A DNA stretch of 55,185 bases from positions 5,179 to 60,363 of the forward strand of contig JANXAM010000013.1 of the NCBI GenBank assembly GCA_025062155.1, written 5' to 3'. Below are positions 45,137 to 54,821 of the stretch, one piece after another. The position numbers and the translations under genes are program-made. The DNA comes from Gloeomargarita sp. SKYB120. GTDB lineage: Bacteria; Cyanobacteriota; Cyanobacteriia; Gloeomargaritales; Gloeomargaritaceae. The notes beneath the pieces are model-generated. The model had not been told where the DNA came from. It did no database searches and saw only the letters and a program-made list of their open reading frames with translations. Numbering within the stretch: the stretch's first letter is position 1; each line of letters starts with the position of its first letter.

Positions 45137-46251
45137 CTGGCGGCGGCCAACGGCGATGCCTGAGGCAACAAGGTTTGCACCACCTCGACTACCCGCTCCG
45201 CCACCGGTGGTTTCGCCAGGAAGTCACTCGCGCCGCAGAGTTTGGCCCGTACCCGGTCGATCACCGTTCCTTGCCCCGTCAGGATGACGATGGGTGTCCG
45301 TTGAAAGGCCGCCGACTTGCGCAGGAAGGCGCAGACTTCGTAGCCGTTCGTCTCCGGCATCACCAGGTCCAGGAAAATCAACACCGGCTGTCGCTGCAGG
45401 AGTTGCGACAGGGAGCGCAGGGGGTCCGTCACCCCCCAGACCTGGTAGCCCAAGGGTTCTAGGATTGGCCGCAGGGCTTGGGCCACCAGCGGGCTGTCGT
45501 CAATACAGGCAATCACTGGACGAGGTGGGCGCGGCGTCACCACCTGGACCACCGGTGCGGGTAAATCGGGGACGTCCTTCAGGATCACCACCGCATCGTG
45601 AATCAACGAGCGCAAGGAAGCCGCTACCTGCTCTACAGGCCGTCCCACCCGCTGGGCGATGTCCCAAAACGTGGATTGCCCGTCCAACACCTGCGTCAAC
45701 TGCTGGTAGGCCGCCGGCGACACCAAATTCTTGAGCTGCCCCCGCCGGTCAATTACAGGCGCTTGCTCCCACCGAATGCCCCCCGCCGCCAGCCAGCGGC
45801 GAAACAGGGGTTGCACCTCCTCCCACCAGTAATCCACGTGCACCAGCATCCAGCGTTGCGGGAGCGTTTGCTGCGCCAGCCACTGCAACTGCATCTCTCC
45901 CGCCCGCCAGGTCGTCAGACACTCCAACAACGTCGCCTGGGACCATGCCTGTACGTAGGCCTGCGCCTGTTCCTTGGTCATGGCGCCGTGGGTCACTGCT
46001 TGGGCCACCAGGTGGTAATCCCAAGGGATGCCAGTCTCCACTCGCTGGGGCGCCGGCGTGTAGTTGGGGCAATACTGGGGCCATAAGCGCCGCCACCGTC
46101 GCACTGGATGCACACCCCCCGTCGCATAGACCAACCGGCCCAAGAACAGATAAAACCGCCAGACCACTTGCCCGAGCGTCACCGCCCAGCACCCTGTGCC
46201 CTGCTCCTGTTTCGTTCCGAAAAGCGCCCTGCGCAACTGCTCCTGTTCCAT
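45133..46251 (-). CDS. PatA-type response regulator (PATAN domain plus receiver)
   Basis: 372 residues. The N-terminal PATAN/DUF4388-like region has WRFYLFLGRLVYATGGVHPVRRWRRL; a helical middle follows (about 60-240, with FWDIAQRVGRPVEQVAASL); the receiver has IACIDDSP, the phospho-acceptor D in LIFLDLVMPETNGYEVC and the LAKPP lysine. PatA/PixG/PilG-type regulators act in heterocyst spacing, phototaxis and type IV pilus control. No chemotaxis genes are adjacent, so the partner histidine kinase is elsewhere. Start ATG at 46251; one 33 bp upstream is less likely. Confidence 0.87.
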   Translation of the reverse strand: MEQEQLRRALFGTKQEQGTGCWAVTLGQVVWRFYLFLGRLVYATGGVHPVRRWRRLWPQYCPNYTPAPQRVETGIPWDYHLVAQAVTHGAMTKEQAQAYVQAWSQATLLECLTTWRAGEMQLQWLAQQTLPQRWMLVHVDYWWEEVQPLFRRWLAAGGIRWEQAPVIDRRGQLKNLVSPAAYQQLTQVLDGQSTFWDIAQRVGRPVEQVAASLRSLIHDAVVILKDVPDLPAPVVQVVTPRPPRPVIACIDDSPLVAQALRPILEPLGYQVWGVTDPLRSLSQLLQRQPVLIFLDLVMPETNGYEVCAFLRKSAAFQRTPIVILTGQGTVIDRVRAKLCGASDFLAKPPVAERVVEVVQTLLPQASPLAAAS

Positions 46252-46652
46252 CGCCCTACAGCTCCCTACGCAAGATAGACTCAATCGTGTGCAAATCTTA
46301 CGATTTAGCGAGTGATTTTAATTTAGCTAAAGAATATTTCCGCTCCTACCGCAAGCTCACCGAACCTCCGTAAAATCCGGTTCCGCACACTCCCGCAATT
46401 CCGGTGACTGTATCGAGCAATTTTCTATGAAACCTTGGCCCCAGAAAGTTTTCCATTCGGCCTAGTACGCTTCTGGTGTACTAACAAAAATAGTACAATT
46501 TTTGTTTGGTATTCGGCTTAAAATTTTGTGAACAAATTCGTAATCCGACACAAATCCGTAATCTCACAAGGTGATGGTTAGCACCGACGGCGATTGCAGA
46601 ATCTGCTAGGGTGGTGGAAGCGATGCGCTGACTATGCTAGAGGGGATGATGG
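46252..46652. other. 401-bp spacer with TAGTAC half-sites and CGTAATC repeats
   Basis: No gene is seen on either strand. AT-rich compared with its surroundings. It holds TAGTAC at 46463, its complement GTACTA at 46478 (perfect inverted pair, 9-bp loop) and a third TAGTAC at 46491; ATTCGGC twice (46454 and 46511); and CGTAATC twice, 18 bp apart (46539, 46557). These could be regulator sites for the pentapeptide gene downstream or for the divergent PatA-type gene. I cannot match them to a known factor. Confidence 0.5.
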
Positions 46653-47540
46653 ATGGAGCCGGAAGAGCTGTTGCGCCACTACCGACAGGGCAGACGGGAC
46701 TTCGGGCGGCTTAACCTGAGTGAAGCGGTGTTGATTCACATGGACCTCAGCGGGATTAACCTGCAGGGGTGTGATCTCACGTGGAGCAATGTCAGTGGCG
46801 CTTGTCTGCGGGGCGCGAATCTGAGTCTTTGCAACTGTACCAAAATCAAGCTCATCCAGGCGGATTTACAAGAGGCCAACTTGAGCGGGGCCAACCTCAG
46901 CGGCGCAGACTTGAGCTGGGCCAATCTCAGCGGGGCGAATTTGAGCGGCGCTGACCTGAGCGAAGCCACGCTGAATGCGCCGGTTTTGGACGGGTGTAAT
47001 CTCAGCCGAGTGAACCTGCGGGGTGCGAATCTGCGGGGTATTAACTTGCAGGGGGCCGATTTCAGCGGCGCTGACCTGAGCGGGTGCAATTTGAAAGACG
47101 CCCACCTGGCCCAAGCCACTATGACGCGGGTGTTGCTCAGCGAAGCCAATCTCAGCGGGGCCAACTTCACCGAGGCCAATCTCACCCGGGCTTGCATGAC
47201 ACGGGTGATCCTAATACGAGCTGATTTGCGGGGGATCATTCTCAACGCCAGTAACAACGTCCGCCGGGAGACCATCAGCGGTGCAATTTTGAACAACGCG
47301 ATTTTTGTGGGAGCTTGTTTACAGGGAGCGGATTTATCAGGGGCCAACTTGAGTCAAGCCAACTTCAGCGGCGCCTGCTTGGAGGGGGCCAACTTGAGTG
47401 GGGCGAATCTCTCCCAGGCCAACTTGAGCGGAGCGGACTTGAGTGGAGCCGATTTGACCAAGGCCAATTTGGGCCGAGCAACGCTCGCGGGGGTGGATTT
47501 GAGCGGCGCCAAGATGCCCGACGGTTCGATCCGCACCTAG
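46653..47540 (+). CDS. Pentapeptide-repeat protein
   Basis: 295 residues. After a 20-residue lead (MEPEELLRHYRQGRRDFGRL) nearly all the rest is A(D/N)LSxA pentapeptides, which wind into a right-handed quadrilateral beta-helix. A small break (near 187-205, VILIRADLRGIILNASNNVRRE) interrupts the coil. The lead resembles the segment before the pentapeptides of the SpkB-like kinase at 40.8 kb (LRQGRKDFAGYDLRG), so the two may share a partner. No signal peptide, so cytoplasmic. Function unknown; not obviously a Qnr/MfpA gyrase mimic. Confidence 0.9.
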   Translation: MEPEELLRHYRQGRRDFGRLNLSEAVLIHMDLSGINLQGCDLTWSNVSGACLRGANLSLCNCTKIKLIQADLQEANLSGANLSGADLSWANLSGANLSGADLSEATLNAPVLDGCNLSRVNLRGANLRGINLQGADFSGADLSGCNLKDAHLAQATMTRVLLSEANLSGANFTEANLTRACMTRVILIRADLRGIILNASNNVRRETISGAILNNAIFVGACLQGADLSGANLSQANFSGACLEGANLSGANLSQANLSGADLSGADLTKANLGRATLAGVDLSGAKMPDGSIRT

Positions 47541-47551
47541 TCCCCTAGGTG
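47534..47551. terminator. Perfect 7-bp hairpin at the end of the pentapeptide gene
   Basis: CACCTAG, TCCC, CTAGGTG form a perfect stem-loop that covers the TAG stop codon. There is no run of T after it, so it is not a classical intrinsic terminator. It may instead stabilise the mRNA end or serve as a protein site in front of psbK. Confidence 0.4.
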
Positions 47552-47585
47552 GTAAGCTAGGAGGGACACCTTATTGCTGTGGACT

Positions 47586-49096
<1,511 letters not shown>

Positions 49097-49120
49097 TCAC
49101 TGGGTTAAGATTGAGATTGG

Positions 49121-49194
49121 CGGGATGTAGCGCAGCTTGGTAGCGCATCTGCTTTGGGAGCAGAGGGTCGCAGGTTCAAATCCTGTCATCCCGA
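49121..49194 (+). tRNA. tRNA-Pro (anticodon TGG)
   Basis: Acceptor stem CGGGATG pairs with CATCCCG, followed by discriminator A; D-arm GCGCAGCTTGGTAGCGC; anticodon stem TCTGC/GCAGA with loop TTTGGGA, giving TGG; short variable loop; T-arm GCAGG TTCAAAT CCTGT. CCA is not encoded, so the two nucleotidyltransferases in this window would be needed to mature it. Reads CCA, and by wobble CCG, proline codons. Confidence 0.95.
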
Positions 49195-49212
49195 TTGAGT
49201 TCCTAAGTGACC

Positions 49213-49791
49213 ATGAGCACTGTCCTAGAAACAAAACTGACGCCCGAAGAATATCTCGCCCAAGAAGTGGCGTCCGAACTCCGGCACGAGTATCGTCAAG
49301 GAGATTTAATCCCAATGGCGGGCGGCACAACAACCCATAACGAACTCATTCGGTCCTTAACTGTCATCTTGAGTCTGGCGCTCAAGGGTCAACCCTTTCA
49401 GGTTTTCATCACAGACCAGCGGTTATGGATTCCCCAAACCCAATCCTTTTATTATCCTGATGTGATGATTACTCCCAAACCCGTACCCCTTTTGGAGGGC
49501 CGTAGAGATACGGTTATGGAGCCGTTGCTGATTGCAGAAGTGTTATCCGAGTCAACTGAGGAACGCGACCGGGGCGCTAAATTCCTTGATTATCGGCAGA
49601 TTCCCACCCTTCAGGAATACCTGCTGATTGACCAGAACAAACCCTATGTCGAGCAATACACCAAAAAAGCCGAACATCAGTGGTTGTTGACCATCTACAC
49701 TGATTTAGCCCAAGCGATTCCCCTGGACTCGGTGAACATCCTGCTGAATCTCAGTGAACTTTATGAGAATGTCGTGTTTGGCGGCCTATGA
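49213..49791 (+). CDS. Uma2-family (DUF820) PD-(D/E)XK-like protein
   Basis: 192 residues. Typical Uma2 features: LTPEEYLAQEVASELRHEYRQGDLIPMAGG, HNELIRSLTVIL, RLWIPQTQSFYYPDVMI (acidic site), LIAEVLSESTEERDRGAKFLDYRQIPTLQEYLLID. The family has a restriction-endonuclease-like fold, is hugely expanded in cyanobacteria and has no settled function. It begins 19 bp after tRNA-Pro and overlaps the DUF29 gene by ATGA. The cassette looks accessory. Confidence 0.92.
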   Translation: MSTVLETKLTPEEYLAQEVASELRHEYRQGDLIPMAGGTTTHNELIRSLTVILSLALKGQPFQVFITDQRLWIPQTQSFYYPDVMITPKPVPLLEGRRDTVMEPLLIAEVLSESTEERDRGAKFLDYRQIPTLQEYLLIDQNKPYVEQYTKKAEHQWLLTIYTDLAQAIPLDSVNILLNLSELYENVVFGGL

Positions 49792-50219
49792 CCCAGAATT
49801 TGTACGAAACTGATTTCTACGCCTGGACGCAGCAGCAAGCGACTTATCTCCGCGAGCGAAAGTTTGATTTGCTCGATGTAGAAAACCTGAGTGAGGAGAT
49901 AGAATCCTTAGGCAAACAACAACGACAGGAACTGCGCAGTCGCTTGAAAATCTTACTTGGTCACCTACTGGAATGGTATTACCAACCTGAGCGGCGCTCG
50001 AAAAGCTGGCTATACACTATCCGCGAACAGCGGCGGGAAATTCGTCGTCACCTGCAGGAGAATCCCAGCCTAAAGCCCTACCTAGCCGAGGCCATCCAGC
50101 TCAGTTACGAAAACGCGCTCGATTTGATTGGTCAGGAAACACCCCTTGACCCTGAAACCTTGCCCCAATCCTGTCCCTTTTCTCAAGAGCAAATCTTGGA
50201 AGAAGTTTTACAGCTATAG
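49788..50219 (+). CDS. DUF29-family protein
   Basis: 143 residues, all helical, with YETDFYAWTQQQATYLRERKFDLLDVENLSEEIESLGK broken at the usual turn, then LGHLLEWYYQPERRSKSWLYTIREQR, the DUF29 core. Cyanobacteria and some proteobacteria carry many copies, often beside Uma2 proteins as here. Function unknown; a toxin-antitoxin-like or nuclease-partner role is only a guess. The 161-bp spacer to coxB (50220-50380) contains a weak GGTTGT/ACAACC dyad and otherwise nothing I recognise. Confidence 0.9.
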   Translation: MTQNLYETDFYAWTQQQATYLRERKFDLLDVENLSEEIESLGKQQRQELRSRLKILLGHLLEWYYQPERRSKSWLYTIREQRREIRRHLQENPSLKPYLAEAIQLSYENALDLIGQETPLDPETLPQSCPFSQEQILEEVLQL

Positions 50220-50380
50220 AACCGCTTGTGGTTGTAGCAGCAAGGCTTGGACAACAACCTCGATCAGCTCTCCCCAGGGGCAAGACAAGACAATCTTAAA
50301 AATACCTAGAGATTTTGCAGGCCCGCGGAAACGGCTGTGCTACAACCGGTATTGCCGGGACAGGTACGGGGTGACAAGCG

Positions 50381-51271
50381 ATGGGACGGATACCGACTTC
50401 TATCTGGACGCTGACGGTCGGGGTTCTGGTCACGGTCATTGCTGTATGGGTAGGGAATCATGTCTCCCTGTTTCCAGAACAGGCTTCGCTGCAAGCGCCC
50501 CTGGTGGATGACTTTTTCAAGCTGATGTTGATGATTGCAACGGCGCTCTTTCTGCTGGTAGCGGGTACAGTTATCTTCTTTGCCATTCAATTTCGGCAAC
50601 GGCCTGGCGATGAGGGGGATGGGGTACCCCTAGAGGGAGATTTTGCCCTGGAAGCCTACTGGACAATGATTCCAGCGGTCATTGTGATAGTCCTAGGTGT
50701 GTATAGTGTGCAGGTCTTTGCGGAAATGGGGGGATTTGCTGTGGGCGGCGCGGGCGGGAATCACCTGCTGGTGGGGCATCACCACCATCATCCGGCAGGT
50801 ACGAGCCAGTTGGTTAGCCATGAGATGGCAAATCCAGCATCCGAATCTAAGGCCAAGTATGGATTTGGAGGCAGCGGCGAACCGGATGTGACCGTGACTG
50901 TAACGGGGATGCAATACGCGTGGATTTTCAATTACCCAGAGGGTATTACATCAGGGGAACTTCACATCCCCGTGAATAAAAACATTCAACTGAATATCAA
51001 ATCAGCGGATGTGATTCACTCGTTTTGGGTGCCCCAATTCCGCTTGAAACAGGATGCCATTCCCGGTCAAAACACAGAACTTCGGTTTACGGCAACCAAG
51101 GTAGGAGAATATCCAGTAATTTGTGCGGAGTTATGCGGGGGGTATCATGGGGCCATGCGTACACGGGTTTATGTTCACACGCAGGAGGACTATGAAAAAT
51201 GGTTAGCGGAGAATCTCATTGCTCAACGTCCTGATATGTCTCAAATGGTTGCCGTTAAAACTAGTCAGTAA
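50381..51271 (+). CDS. coxB: Cytochrome c oxidase subunit II
   Basis: 296 residues: two helices (about 9-28 and 47-70, or 95-112 for the second anchor), then the outside CuA domain with H213 (VIHSFWVPQF) and C248, E250, C252, H256, M259 in ICAELCGGYHGAM. It accepts electrons from cytochrome c6 or plastocyanin. Between the second anchor and the CuA domain lies a histidine-rich stretch (128-148, with five in a row) that could hold copper. First gene of coxBAC, with GGGGTGA before the ATG. Confidence 0.96.
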   Translation: MGRIPTSIWTLTVGVLVTVIAVWVGNHVSLFPEQASLQAPLVDDFFKLMLMIATALFLLVAGTVIFFAIQFRQRPGDEGDGVPLEGDFALEAYWTMIPAVIVIVLGVYSVQVFAEMGGFAVGGAGGNHLLVGHHHHHPAGTSQLVSHEMANPASESKAKYGFGGSGEPDVTVTVTGMQYAWIFNYPEGITSGELHIPVNKNIQLNIKSADVIHSFWVPQFRLKQDAIPGQNTELRFTATKVGEYPVICAELCGGYHGAMRTRVYVHTQEDYEKWLAENLIAQRPDMSQMVAVKTSQ

Positions 51272-51299
51272 TTGTCTTGTTTCTTGTGAGGTGTTAGCG

Positions 51300-52949
51300 A
51301 TGGCTCAAGTACAAATCCCTGCTACCGGTGATTTACCTGTCGTTGCCACGCAGCATCCCAAAGCGTGGAAATGGTATCACTACTTCACGTTTAACACTGA
51401 CCACAAGGTCATCGGGATTCAGTATCTGGTTTTCTCCTTCATTTTTTACTTGATCGCGGGATTGATGGCGGTGGTCATGCGCACGGAACTCTACACGCCG
51501 GATCCCGACGTGATTGACCCAAATCTCTACAACGCGCTACTGACCAATCACGGCACCATCATGATTTTTGGTTGGGTTGTGCCGGCGGCAATTGGGGGAT
51601 TCGGGAATTACTTGGTGCCGTTGATGATTGGGGCGCGGGATATGGCGTTCCCCCGGTTGAATGCGCTGGCGTTTTGGATGTTGCCCCCGGCGGGTCTATT
51701 ACTCCTGGGCAGTTTTCTGTTTGGCGGCGCCCAGGCGGGTTGGACGTCCTATCCACCGTTAAGCCTCATCACAGCGCCCACCGCTCAATCCATGTGGTGT
51801 TTGAGTATTATCCTGGCGGGGACGTCTTCGATCCTGGGGGCGGTCAATTTCATCGTGACAATCGTGAAAATGCGCGTGCCGAGTATGCCCTGGGATAAGA
51901 TGCCGCTGTTTTGCTGGGCAATGATGGCGACATCCATTTTGTCGTTGCTATCGACACCGGTGCTGGCCATCGGTTTAATCCTGTTGCTGTTCGATATTAA
52001 CTTTGGCACGTCGTTTTACAAACCCGATGCGGGTGGGAATGTGATTATTTACCAGCACTTATTCTGGTTTTATTCGCACCCAGCCGTTTATTTGATGATA
52101 CTGCCCATCTTTGGGATTATGTCGGAGGTGATCCCTGTCCACGCCCGCAAACCCATCTTTGGTTACAAGGCGATTCTCGGCTCCAGTATGGTGATTTGTT
52201 TTGTGGGCTTGTTTGTGTGGGTCCACCACATGTTCACCAGCGGAACGCCACCTTGGATGCGCATGTTTTTTACCATCTCTACGCTGATTGTGGCAGTGCC
52301 GACGGGGGTGAAAATTTTTAGCTGGACGGCTACGCTGTGGGGCGGTAAGATTCGTTACACCAGTGCGATGTTGTTTGCGATGGGCCTGTTAATTATGTTT
52401 GTGATTGGCGGGCTGAGTGGTGTGACATTAGGAACAGCGCCGGTGGATGTGCATGTCCATGACACGTACTATGTTGTGGCCCATTTCCATTACGTGTTGT
52501 TTGGGGGGTCGGTGTTTGGTTTGTACGCCGGGATTTATCACTGGTTCCCCAAAATGACGGGCCGGATGCTGAATGAAACGTTGGGGAAAATCCACTTTCT
52601 ACTGACCATCATTGGGGCAAATATCACGTTCTTGCCGATGCACGTTTTGGGGACGCAAGGGATGCCCCGGCGTGTGGCCATGTACGACCCCCAATTTGCC
52701 ACGCTCAATCAAATCTGTACGATTGGGGCGTATATCCTAGCGTTTTCGGTGGTGCCGTTTTTGATTAACGTCATTTGGAGTTGGCGGTGGGGGCCAAAGG
52801 CGGGCGGTAATCCCTGGCGAGCGTTGACGTTGGAGTGGACGACGGACTCTCCCCCGCTGATTGAAAACTGGGAGCGGTTGCCGGTGGTGACCCATGGCCC
52901 CTATGACTACGGCATGCACCACGCAGAAGCAACATCGGTTCAGGGTTAG
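51300..52949 (+). CDS. coxA: Cytochrome c oxidase subunit I
   Basis: 549 residues with about 12 helices. Haem a ligand in LLTNHGTIMIFGW, CuB ligands in FYSHPAVY and WVHHMF, and haem a3/a ligands in VVAHFHYVLFGG. The D-channel glutamate of HPEVY is replaced in YSHPAVY, which marks the A2-type haem-copper oxidases and is normal for this group. Thylakoid or plasma-membrane terminal oxidase. The ATG at 51300 follows GTGAGGTG; the longer frame overlaps coxB and is a shadow. Starts 28 bp after coxB. Confidence 0.97.
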   Translation: MAQVQIPATGDLPVVATQHPKAWKWYHYFTFNTDHKVIGIQYLVFSFIFYLIAGLMAVVMRTELYTPDPDVIDPNLYNALLTNHGTIMIFGWVVPAAIGGFGNYLVPLMIGARDMAFPRLNALAFWMLPPAGLLLLGSFLFGGAQAGWTSYPPLSLITAPTAQSMWCLSIILAGTSSILGAVNFIVTIVKMRVPSMPWDKMPLFCWAMMATSILSLLSTPVLAIGLILLLFDINFGTSFYKPDAGGNVIIYQHLFWFYSHPAVYLMILPIFGIMSEVIPVHARKPIFGYKAILGSSMVICFVGLFVWVHHMFTSGTPPWMRMFFTISTLIVAVPTGVKIFSWTATLWGGKIRYTSAMLFAMGLLIMFVIGGLSGVTLGTAPVDVHVHDTYYVVAHFHYVLFGGSVFGLYAGIYHWFPKMTGRMLNETLGKIHFLLTIIGANITFLPMHVLGTQGMPRRVAMYDPQFATLNQICTIGAYILAFSVVPFLINVIWSWRWGPKAGGNPWRALTLEWTTDSPPLIENWERLPVVTHGPYDYGMHHAEATSVQG

Positions 52950-52962
52950 GAGGAAACAGGCA

Positions 52963-53559
52963 ATGACCACGGCACCGACGACTCCAGAATTGGCCGTAGC
53001 GCACGAACATCAGGATTTGCGGGTGTTTGGCCTGCTGACATTCCTGGTGTCGGAATTGTTGATGTTTGGGGCGCTCTTTGCCGTGTTTCTCATCTTTCGG
53101 TCGGAATTTCCGGCCTGGCCCCCAGAGGATACGGAAGTGGAGTTGCTGGTACCGGCAATCAACACCGTCATCCTGGTTTCGAGCAGTTTTGTGATCCACT
53201 ACGGGGATGTGGCGATCAAAAAGGGGGATGTAGCGGGTCTGCGCAAGTGGTACTGGCTAACGGCATTGATGGGGGCTATTTTCCTAGCAGGTCAGGTGTA
53301 CGAATACCTCACGCTGGGGTATGGGTTGACCACGAATGTGTTTGCCAATTGTTTCTACGTGATGACGGGGTTTCACGGTTTACATGTGCTGGTGGGGATT
53401 CTGTTAATCCTGGGGGTGATCTGGCGGTCGTATATTCCTAACCATTACACGGCGGAAAAACACGTCGGTCCGGCGCTGGCGGAAATTTACTGGCACTTTG
53501 TAGATGGAATTTGGGTGATTTTGTTTGTGCTGATTTACGTTTTGGCGTTTGTGGGCTGA
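52963..53559 (+). CDS. coxC: Cytochrome c oxidase subunit III
   Basis: 198 residues, the five-helix short form. HEHQDLRVFGLLTFLVSELLMFG, SSSFVIHYGDVAIKKGD, GQVYEYLTLGYGL, CFYVMTGFHGLHVLVG and AEIYWHFVDGIWVILF are typical. The ATG at 52963 has a perfect AGGAGG. It stabilises subunit I and its proton uptake. Last gene of the coxBAC operon, 13 bp after coxA. No terminator is visible before the next gene 55 bp away. Confidence 0.96.
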   Translation: MTTAPTTPELAVAHEHQDLRVFGLLTFLVSELLMFGALFAVFLIFRSEFPAWPPEDTEVELLVPAINTVILVSSSFVIHYGDVAIKKGDVAGLRKWYWLTALMGAIFLAGQVYEYLTLGYGLTTNVFANCFYVMTGFHGLHVLVGILLILGVIWRSYIPNHYTAEKHVGPALAEIYWHFVDGIWVILFVLIYVLAFVG

Positions 53560-53614
53560 AGTCGCTCCCCGGTCGCAAGTGCTAGGATAGCCTTGGTCGC
53601 TCACGTACAGGCCC

Positions 53615-54814
53615 ATGGCTGGAAGTCGCATTGTGATTGTCGGGGGTGGGTTTGGCGGGCTGTACACGGCGCTAAACCTTTGCCAGTTTCCGTGGACCGA
53701 TAGCACGCGCCCGGAGATTGTGCTGCTGAGCGACGAGCGGCATTTTTTGTTCTCGCCCTTGCTGTATGAGGTGGTGACGGGGGAAATGCAGAGTTGGGAG
53801 GTGGCACCCCCGTACGAGGAATTACTGGAAGGTACGCCGGTGCAGTTCCAGCAAGCAAACGTACAAACGGTGGATTTGGTGCAACGGCGGGTAGAGGCCA
53901 ACGGCAAAAGCATCACAGGCGATTACTTGGTGTTGGCGGTTGGGGCCAAAACGCAAAAGCCGCCTATTCCAGGATTACGAGAGTATGCGCTGGAATTTCG
54001 CACGCTGACGGATGCGGAACGGCTGCGGGAACGGTTGCGGCTCCTGCTGGCGCGGGAAGGGGTCATCCGCGTGGTGGTGGTGGGGGCAGGGCCAAGCGGC
54101 GTTGAGTTGGCGTGCAAATTAGCAGACCAGTTGGGACCGCGAGGCCGGGTGCGGATTGTGGAACGGGGGCAAGAAATTCTGAAAACGTTTTCTCCCTTTG
54201 CGCGGGAGGCGGCACAGGCGGCTTTAGAACGGCGCGGGGTGTGGCTGAACCTGGCGACCACAGTGACGGAAATTACAGCCGATAGCATTACGTTGCACTA
54301 CAAAGACCAGTTGGACGTGTTGCCGGTGGATTTGGTGGTCTGGACGGCTGGGATTACGACGCCGGGGTGGATTGCCGATTTGCCGACGCTGCATGACGAC
54401 CAGGGCCGGTTGGTGGTGCGTCCGACGTTGCAGTTGCCGGATTACCCGCAGTTACTGGCGTTGGGAGATATTGCCGCGTGTGTGGATGAGCAAGGACACG
54501 CCGTACCCCGAACCGCTCAGGCGGCGTTCCAACAGGCGGATTATGCGGCGTGGAACTTGTGGGCGTTGGCTACGGGACGTTCGCTCTTGCCCTTCCAGTA
54601 TTTCCATCTCGGCGAAATGCTGACGCTGGGGAAGGAAGATGCGGCGCTGTCGGGCTTGGGGTTACAGTTGCGGGGGCCGGTGGCCTATATTGCACGGCGG
54701 CTAGTGTACTTGTGGCGGTTGCCAACGCTCAAGCACCGCTTGCAGGTAGGGTGGCATTGGCTGGTTGCGCCCTGGTTGGATTGGGTCACGTCGGTGATGT
54801 CAGCGCGTCCGTAA
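53615..54814 (+). CDS. Type II NAD(P)H dehydrogenase (NdbB/NDC1-like)
   Basis: 399 residues with two Rossmann motifs: FAD site IVIVGGGFGGLYTALNL at the start and NAD(P)H site VVVVGAGPSGVELACKLA near 152; LALGDIAACVD near 287 and AQAAFQQADYAAWNL follow. FLFSPLLYEVVTGEMQSWEVAPPYEELL and the tail GEMLTLGKEDAALSGLGLQLRGPVAYIARRL, broken by a turn, recall the NdbB/NDC1 branch that reduces plastoquinone or demethylphylloquinone. The NdbB assignment over NdbA/C is moderate. It follows the oxidase operon and could feed the same chain. Confidence 0.85.
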   Translation: MAGSRIVIVGGGFGGLYTALNLCQFPWTDSTRPEIVLLSDERHFLFSPLLYEVVTGEMQSWEVAPPYEELLEGTPVQFQQANVQTVDLVQRRVEANGKSITGDYLVLAVGAKTQKPPIPGLREYALEFRTLTDAERLRERLRLLLAREGVIRVVVVGAGPSGVELACKLADQLGPRGRVRIVERGQEILKTFSPFAREAAQAALERRGVWLNLATTVTEITADSITLHYKDQLDVLPVDLVVWTAGITTPGWIADLPTLHDDQGRLVVRPTLQLPDYPQLLALGDIAACVDEQGHAVPRTAQAAFQQADYAAWNLWALATGRSLLPFQYFHLGEMLTLGKEDAALSGLGLQLRGPVAYIARRLVYLWRLPTLKHRLQVGWHWLVAPWLDWVTSVMSARP

Positions 54815-54821
54815 TGCCCGC

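Noticed and set aside
46340-46400. Possible group II intron remnant in the spacer (CCGGTTCCGCAC-like stretch)
   Set aside because: No domain V hairpin or maturase fragment could be drawn; resemblance too weak.
46463-46496. TAGTAC copies as a LexA box or NtcA site
   Set aside because: The spacing between half-sites (9 bp inside the inverted pair) fits neither the LexA pattern I know nor GTA-N8-TAC.
49121-50380. Attachment-site repeat of the tRNA-Pro 3' end downstream of the Uma2/DUF29 pair
   Set aside because: Scanned for the T-arm/acceptor sequence after the cassette and found no copy.
52075-52090. Loss of the D-channel glutamate in coxA (HPAVY instead of HPEVY)
   Set aside because: YSHPxVY is the normal form of A2-type oxidases, so it is not a defect.
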